Source: Streptomyces sp. MH60
GTDB lineage: Bacteria; Actinomycetota; Actinomycetes; Streptomycetales; Streptomycetaceae
DNA: 64,000 nucleotides
Reading direction: 5' to 3'
Assembly (NCBI RefSeq): GCF_002939385.1
Contig: NZ_MULI01000036.1
Location: forward strand, 1-64,000
Positions 59,819 through 64,000 of this stretch are shown here, in pieces; positions within the stretch are counted from its first letter, which is position 1, and every line of letters begins with the position of its first letter. The translations under genes were made by a program, and so were the position numbers. The notes under the pieces were generated by a model. It saw nothing but the letters and a program-made list of their open reading frames with translations, had not been told where the DNA came from and ran no database searches.

Positions 59819-61309
59819 TCACTTCTGGTGCGTCCGGCCCTCGGACGGGTCCGGTGCGGCGAGTCGGGAGCGGCGGTGGCCGTACCCGAAGTAGAACACG
59901 AGCCCGACCGCCATCCAGACACCGAAGACCACCCAGGTGACGGTGGACAGGCTGCCCATCATCCAGACGCAGAGCCCGAAGCCGAGGGCGGGCAGGACCG
60001 GCGACAGCGGGACCCGGAAGGTGCGGCGCATGTCGGGACGGGTCCGGCGCAGCACCACGACGGCGATGTTGACGAGGGCGAAGGCGAAGAGGGTGCCGAT
60101 GCTGGTGGCGTCGGCGAGCTGGCCGAGCGGGACGGCGGCGGCCAGAACGCCGCAGAACAGGGAGACGATCAGCGTGTTGGCGCGGGGCGCGCCGGTCTTC
60201 GGGTGGACCTTGGAGAAGACCTTGGGCACCAGCCCGTCGCGGGACATGGCGAACAGGACGCGGGTCTGGCCGTAGAGGACGGTCAGCACGACGCTGGCGA
60301 TGGCGACGACCGCGCAGAAGGCCAGCAGGGTGCCCCAGAAGCTCTGCCCGGTGACGTCGCTCATGATCTGCGCGAGGGAGGCCTCGGAGTCGGTGAAGGT
60401 CCGCCAGGGCTTGGCGCCGACGGCGACGGCCGCGACCAGGACGTACAGCACCGTGACGACGACCAGGGACAGCATGATCGCGCGGGGCAGGTCGCGCTGG
60501 GCGTTCTTCGCCTCCTCACCGGCGGTGGAGGCGGCGTCGAAGCCGATGTAGGAGAAGAAGAGGGTCGCGCCGGCCGCGCTCACCCCGGCCATGCCGAGCG
60601 GCATGAAGTGCTCGTAGTTGCCGGAGCGGAAACCCTGCACGCCGATCGCGCAGAAGAGCACCAGGGCCGCGATCTTGACGACAACCATGATCGTGTTGGC
60701 GCGGGCGGACTCGCGGGCGCCGCCGAGCAGGAACGTCATGGCCAGCAGTACGACGATCAGCGCGGGCAGGTTGAAGATCCCGCCGTCGCCGGGCGGGGCG
60801 GACAGGACCGCGGGGAGGGTGACGCCGATGGTGCCGTCGAGCAGCTCGTTCAGGTACTCGCCCCAGCCGACGGCGACGGCGGCCACGGACACGCCGTACT
60901 CCAGGACCAGGCACCAGCCGCAGACCCAGGCGACCAGCTCGCCCATGGTGGCGTAGGCGTACGAGTAGGAGGACCCGGCGACCGGGATGGTGCCGGCCAG
61001 TTCGGCGTAGGACAGGGCCGAGAAGAGCGCCGTGAGGCCCGCGATGACGAAGGAGAGCGTGACAGCCGGGCCCGCCTTGGGGACGGCCTCGCCGAGGACG
61101 ACGAAGATGCCGGTGCCCAGGGTGGCGCCGATGCTGATCATCGTGAGCTGCCAGAGGCCGAGGGAGCGGCGGAGGCTGCCGCCCTCGCCCTGGCCGCCCT
61201 CGGCGACCAGGCGTTCCACGGGCTTGCGGCGCATGAGGCGCGCGGCCAAGCCCGGGGACGAGGGGGTGGCCGATGCGTCGTGGTGCGGGGGTGCGCCTTG
61301 GTCGAGCAC
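59819..61309 (-). CDS. CAT-type cationic amino-acid permease (APC superfamily)
   Basis: A 496-residue permease with about 12 to 14 helices. Substrate-site signature is ISIGATLGTGIFVVLGEAVP. SSYSYAYATMGELVAWVCGW then LVLEYGVSVAAVAVGWGEYL is typical of the cationic amino-acid transporter subfamily (2.A.3.3). FFSYIGFDAASTAGEEAKNA is also conserved. The GTG at 61309 has GGAG seven bases upstream. Lysine uptake is the expected role given the DavAB-like genes and the shared motifs. Confidence 0.87.
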   Translation of the reverse strand: MLDQGAPPHHDASATPSSPGLAARLMRRKPVERLVAEGGQGEGGSLRRSLGLWQLTMISIGATLGTGIFVVLGEAVPKAGPAVTLSFVIAGLTALFSALSYAELAGTIPVAGSSYSYAYATMGELVAWVCGWCLVLEYGVSVAAVAVGWGEYLNELLDGTIGVTLPAVLSAPPGDGGIFNLPALIVVLLAMTFLLGGARESARANTIMVVVKIAALVLFCAIGVQGFRSGNYEHFMPLGMAGVSAAGATLFFSYIGFDAASTAGEEAKNAQRDLPRAIMLSLVVVTVLYVLVAAVAVGAKPWRTFTDSEASLAQIMSDVTGQSFWGTLLAFCAVVAIASVVLTVLYGQTRVLFAMSRDGLVPKVFSKVHPKTGAPRANTLIVSLFCGVLAAAVPLGQLADATSIGTLFAFALVNIAVVVLRRTRPDMRRTFRVPLSPVLPALGFGLCVWMMGSLSTVTWVVFGVWMAVGLVFYFGYGHRRSRLAAPDPSEGRTHQK

Positions 61310-61674
61310 GCGTTGACTCCTTTGTCGCTGCCGGTCGCGCCGCCCGGGTGGGCGGAGTCGCTCTCGGCGGGCCTGGGAGCGGCGGGGACCGGCGGGCGCG
61401 CTCGTGCAGAACGGGAACCCACCGAGCGGGGTCCCCGCCACGCCACGTACAGCGCAGAACACTACGAGCGGGGTGGTGCCCCGGTCATGCAGCAACCTTG
61501 CGCGTTCGAGCACGATCGTTGCGTTCCACGGAGCAGCGCGGGTGTTCGTTGCGCCCGGGGTCCGTGGACAGCGGATCGCGGCTGGTCGGCGACCGCACCG
61601 GAGCGAGGGACGGCGGCCTGGCGGCGCGGCCCGGCAGGGCCCGGCACCGCCCGGCACGACACCCCGGAAGCCGG
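61310..61674. other. Upstream region of the permease gene
   Basis: No gene is visible in these 365 bases. The region carries the AsnC-like motif set (61495-61553) and must hold the permease promoter. A short plus-strand frame here has no family pattern. Confidence 0.5.
61495..61553 (-). promoter_or_regulatory. Phased AsnC-like motif set upstream of the permease
   Basis: Plus-strand copies are AACCTTGCG (61495-61503), ATCGTTGCG (61515-61523) and TTCGTTGCG (61545-61553). Starts are 20 and 30 bases apart. The last two 9-mers are identical in sequence and order to those before davA. Confidence 0.6.
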
Positions 61675-62070
61675 TCAGCGGCCGTCCGGCTCGCCCGCGA
61701 CGGCCCGTGCCTCGGCCGCGTCCGCGGCGTCGAAACCGATCTGTCCCGGCCGGTCCCGGGCCTCCTCCTGGGCGTCGATCCAGCGCATGTGCGCCTCCCA
61801 GGCGGCCTGCTTGCTGGTGCCGAGGGCGGCCCCGATCTGCGACCAGGAGGCCCCCGCCTCGCGGGCGGCGCGGACGGTGAGCTGGCGCCCGTAGGCGGCC
61901 TTGCGGGCGACCACCTCGCTCAGCGCGAGCAGTTCGAGGAGCTGGGGGCGGTCCAGGGCCTCGTCGTCGCTGCCGAACCCGGCGAGAGACTCGCGGGCGC
62001 GCAGTTCGTCGAGGCGGGCCACGGCGGTCAGCAGGGTGTGCTGCGGCTCGATGCTCTGCGGTGTCGTCAT
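61675..62070 (-). CDS. Small HTH-like protein of unknown function
   Basis: A 131-residue soluble helical protein. Residues about 65-100 (VRAAREAGASWSQIGAALGT, SKQAAWEAHMRW) look like a helix-turn-helix of the sigma-70 region 4 or AsnC type, as in several Streptomyces hypothetical proteins. The ATG at 62070 lies 15 bases from a long palindrome, so autoregulation is likely. No ligand domain is visible. I do not know its target genes. Confidence 0.75.
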   Translation of the reverse strand: MTTPQSIEPQHTLLTAVARLDELRARESLAGFGSDDEALDRPQLLELLALSEVVARKAAYGRQLTVRAAREAGASWSQIGAALGTSKQAAWEAHMRWIDAQEEARDRPGQIGFDAADAAEARAVAGEPDGR

Positions 62071-62084
62071 GCGCCCAGCGTCGC

Positions 62085-62116
62085 GTCAGGCCTGCTTGAC
62101 GTCAAGCAGACCTGAC
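62085..62116. promoter_or_regulatory. Long palindrome, probable operator of the HTH gene
   Basis: CTGCTTGAC-GTCAAGCAG (62092-62109) is a perfect 18-base palindrome. With the flanking GTCAGG (62085-62090) and CCTGAC (62111-62116) it reaches 32 bases with one mismatched pair. It overlaps where the promoter of the small HTH gene must lie. No loop exists, so a terminator role is unlikely. Confidence 0.65.
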
Positions 62117-62154
62117 ACGTACGGGTGCGAGTACCGTCCCGATCCGGCCGCGGA

Positions 62155-63606
62155 TCACATCCAGCTGGCGTGCAGCGGCTTGCCCTCGGCGTAGCCGGCG
62201 GCGCTCTGGATGCCGACGATGGCCTTCTGCGCGAACTCCTCCAGGGAGCCGGCACCGGCGTAGGTGCAGGACGAGCGGACACCGGCGATGATCGAGTCGA
62301 TCAGGTCCTCGACGCCGGGGCGGGCCGGGTCGAGGAACATGCGCGACGTGGAGATGCCCTCCTCGAACAGCGCCTTGCGGGCCCGGTCGTACGCCGACTC
62401 CTCCGAGGTGCGGTTGCGCACCGCGCGCGCGGAGGCCATGCCGAAGGACTCCTTGTAGGCGCGGCCGTTGGCGTCGTGCTGCAGGTCGCCCGGGGACTCG
62501 TAGGTCCCGGCGAACCAGGAGCCGACCATCACGTTGGACGCGCCGGCCGCGAGGGCCATCGCCACGTCGCGCGGGTGGCGGACACCGCCGTCGGCCCACA
62601 CGTGCTTGCCGTACTTCTTCGCCTCGGCGGCGCACTCCAGGACGGCGGAGAACTGCGGCCGGCCCACGCCGGTCATCATGCGGGTGGTGCACATGGCACC
62701 GGGCCCCACGCCGACCTTGACGATGTCGGCGCCCGCCTCGATCAGGTCGCGCACACCCTCGGCGGAGACGATGTTGCCGGCGACGATCGGCACCTGCGGG
62801 TCGAGCTCGCGCACCACCTTGACGGCGCTGATCATCGACTCCTGGTGACCGTGCGCGGTGTCGATGACGAGGGTGTCCACGCCCGCGTCGAGGAGCTGCT
62901 TGGCCTTGCCGGCCACGTCGCCGTTGATGCCGACGGCGGCGGCGATACGGAGCCTGCCCTTCGCGTCGACGGCCGGGGTGTAGAGGGTGGCGCGCAGGGC
63001 GCCCTTGCGGGTGAGGATGCCGGCGAGGCGGCCGTCCTCGTCCACGGCGGGCGCGTAGCGGCGGTTGGCGGCGTCGAGGGTGTTGAACGCCTCGCGCGGG
63101 TCCAGGTTCGCGTCGATGAGGATCAGGTCCTTGGACATGACCTCTTCGAGCTGGGTGAAGCGGTCGACGCCGGACAGGTCGGTGTCGGTGACCACGCCGA
63201 CGGGCCTGTTGTCCTCGTCCACGACGACACCGGCGTTGTGCGCGCGCTTGGGCAGCAGGGACAGCGCGTCGGCGACGGTCTGGTGCGGGGCGAGCACGAT
63301 CGGGGTGTCCAGGACGTGGTGGCGGCTCTTCACCCAGGAGACGACGTCGGTGACGACCTCGATCGGGATGTCCTGCGGGATGACCACGAGCCCGCCGCGC
63401 CGGGCCACCGTCTCGGCCATCCGCCGGCCCGCGATGGCGGTCATGTTGGCGACGACGAGCGGGATCGTGGTGCCCGTGCCGTCCGGGGAGCCGAGGTCCA
63501 CGCCCTGCCGGGAGCCGACGGCGCTGCGGCTCGGCACCATGAACACGTCGTCGTACGTCAGGTCGTACGAGGGCTGGATGTCATTCAGGAAACGCACGTG
63601 CTGCAC
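62155..63606 (-). CDS. guaB1: GuaB1-type IMP dehydrogenase family enzyme (GMP reductase-like)
   Basis: A 483-residue IMPDH/GMPR barrel with an inserted CBS pair. The N-terminus is RFLNDIQPSYDLTYDDVFMV. CBS repeats lie at about 100-215 (NAGVVVDEDNRPVGVVTDTD; RRYAPAVDEDGRLAGILTRK). The catalytic Cys is in GVGPGAMCTTRMMTGVGRPQ. This loop and the KYGKHVWADGGVRHPRDV block mark the GuaB1 subgroup, shown in mycobacteria to be a CBS-containing GMP reductase. It would return GMP to IMP with NADPH. Starts at GTG 63606 or GTG 63597. Confidence 0.92.
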   Translation of the reverse strand: MQHVRFLNDIQPSYDLTYDDVFMVPSRSAVGSRQGVDLGSPDGTGTTIPLVVANMTAIAGRRMAETVARRGGLVVIPQDIPIEVVTDVVSWVKSRHHVLDTPIVLAPHQTVADALSLLPKRAHNAGVVVDEDNRPVGVVTDTDLSGVDRFTQLEEVMSKDLILIDANLDPREAFNTLDAANRRYAPAVDEDGRLAGILTRKGALRATLYTPAVDAKGRLRIAAAVGINGDVAGKAKQLLDAGVDTLVIDTAHGHQESMISAVKVVRELDPQVPIVAGNIVSAEGVRDLIEAGADIVKVGVGPGAMCTTRMMTGVGRPQFSAVLECAAEAKKYGKHVWADGGVRHPRDVAMALAAGASNVMVGSWFAGTYESPGDLQHDANGRAYKESFGMASARAVRNRTSEESAYDRARKALFEEGISTSRMFLDPARPGVEDLIDSIIAGVRSSCTYAGAGSLEEFAQKAIVGIQSAAGYAEGKPLHASWM

Positions 63607-63705
63607 ATCCCAGTCGATCAGAGGTGGCCCCCGGACAGGTCAGCCAGGGGGAAAGAGCACGTACTTCATTGTCCCATGGCGGGTGGCCGATCACCCCCGG
63701 GCAGA

Positions 63706-64000
63706 TCATCCAGGCTGGTCGGCGGAGTCCTTGGAGGAACCTCCAGGGCCGAGGGTGACGAACAGCCCCGGACCGCGGTCGGTGGCCTCGGCGAAGATCT
63801 CCTCGGCGACGGCCCATTCGTCCGGCCGCGCCTCGGCGTACGCCCGCCAGCCCTCCACCACGAGCACCAGCCCCTGGTCCGCCGCCCCCTCGGGCCAGAC
63901 GGAGGGGTCGGCGAGGGAGTCGGCGAGCGCGTCCCAGTTGCGGCCGAACCAGTCGGGCAGCGCCAGGTCACGGACGCAGCGGTCCATCAGGCCCGCCTTG
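63706..64000 (-). CDS. Barstar-like protein (5' end beyond the right edge)
   Basis: The frame is open to the window end and finishes at 63706, giving 98 visible residues. KAGLMDRCVRDLALPDWFGR then NWDALADSLADPSVW is the barstar helix-1/2 signature, including the WFGRNWDAL motif. Barstar inhibits secreted ribonucleases in the cytoplasm. The missing N-terminus would hold one beta strand. No barnase gene is visible here; one could lie outside, although orphan barstars are common in Streptomyces. Confidence 0.85.
   Translation of the reverse strand, partial: KAGLMDRCVRDLALPDWFGRNWDALADSLADPSVWPEGAADQGLVLVVEGWRAYAEARPDEWAVAEEIFAEATDRGPGLFVTLGPGGSSKDSADQPG

Noticed and set aside
62085..62116. The palindrome as a terminator of guaB1
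   Set aside because: Perfect symmetry leaves no loop, there is no U run, and it sits at a promoter position.

Overview
This window is high-GC actinobacterial chromosome, almost certainly Streptomyces. Nearly every codon ends in G or C, GTG starts and 4-base start/stop overlaps are common, and the gene set is typical of the genus: rbpA, smeA-sffA, the ribE-ribM-ribAB-ribH operon, DasR-type chitinase promoters, and a ROK regulator with its MFS target. From memory the order resembles the SCO1400-SCO1462 part of the S. coelicolor core chromosome. No tRNA, rRNA, insertion sequence, prophage or CRISPR array is visible.

1-4.3 kb: a minus-strand three-gene cassette (kleisin-like, winged-helix kite-like, SMC-like ATPase cut by the window edge) that looks like an uncharacterised MukBEF/MksBEF/Wadjet-type condensin. 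4.4-9.7 kb: a GntR/FCD regulator diverges from a coupled operon for 5-oxoproline use (MFS carrier, DUF1445 protein, pxpA, pxpB, pxpC), with a perfect operator between the -35 and -10 elements. 10-14.6 kb: two overlapping GT4 glycosyltransferases, a HEAT-repeat protein and an ankyrin protein. 14.7-16.8 kb: the sporulation pair smeA-sffA; SffA here lacks the Walker A lysine. 17-21.4 kb: a MocR/YczR regulator divergent from a YczE-like membrane protein, a glycerophosphodiesterase and a UMF1-type MFS protein.

21.4-28.7 kb: rbpA behind a sigma-R-type promoter and ahead of a long terminator hairpin, fxsA, the polyprenol-phosphate-mannose synthase gene with a long leader, an amidohydrolase, an Lrp regulator, two Streptomyces-type hypothetical proteins and an acyl-CoA dehydrogenase. 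29-33 kb: a GH18 chitinase with DasR-like sites, a TetR regulator, a 47-residue membrane protein and a secreted C39-like protein that also carries a DasR-like site. 33-38.3 kb: a uridine-kinase-like NTPase, a putative small RNA, an EccA/CbxX-type AAA protein and two DUF21-CBS (CNNM/CorC-like) membrane proteins.

38.4-43.5 kb: one minus-strand unit of riboflavin genes behind an FMN riboswitch, running on into hisE, hisG and a PH-domain protein. 43.6-50.2 kb: a large modular chitinase with two DasR-like elements, an NAD-binding protein with a membrane partner, and the divergent RokL6-type regulator/MFS exporter pair around a perfect ROK operator. Chitin and amino-sugar use is therefore a theme of the central part.

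50-64 kb: a thioesterase, a uracil/xanthine permease, a membrane-anchored GH6 cellulase-like protein, a DUF5995 protein, an F420-type LLM oxidoreductase behind a repeat-built leader ORF, and a lysine-catabolism group: L-lysine 2-monooxygenase and 5-aminovaleramide amidase (DavB/DavA-like), a CAT-type amino-acid permease and an AsnC regulator. The davA and permease upstream regions share the same phased motif set. The window ends with a small HTH-like protein behind a long palindrome, the GuaB1-type GMP reductase/IMPDH-like enzyme, and a barstar-like gene cut by the right edge.
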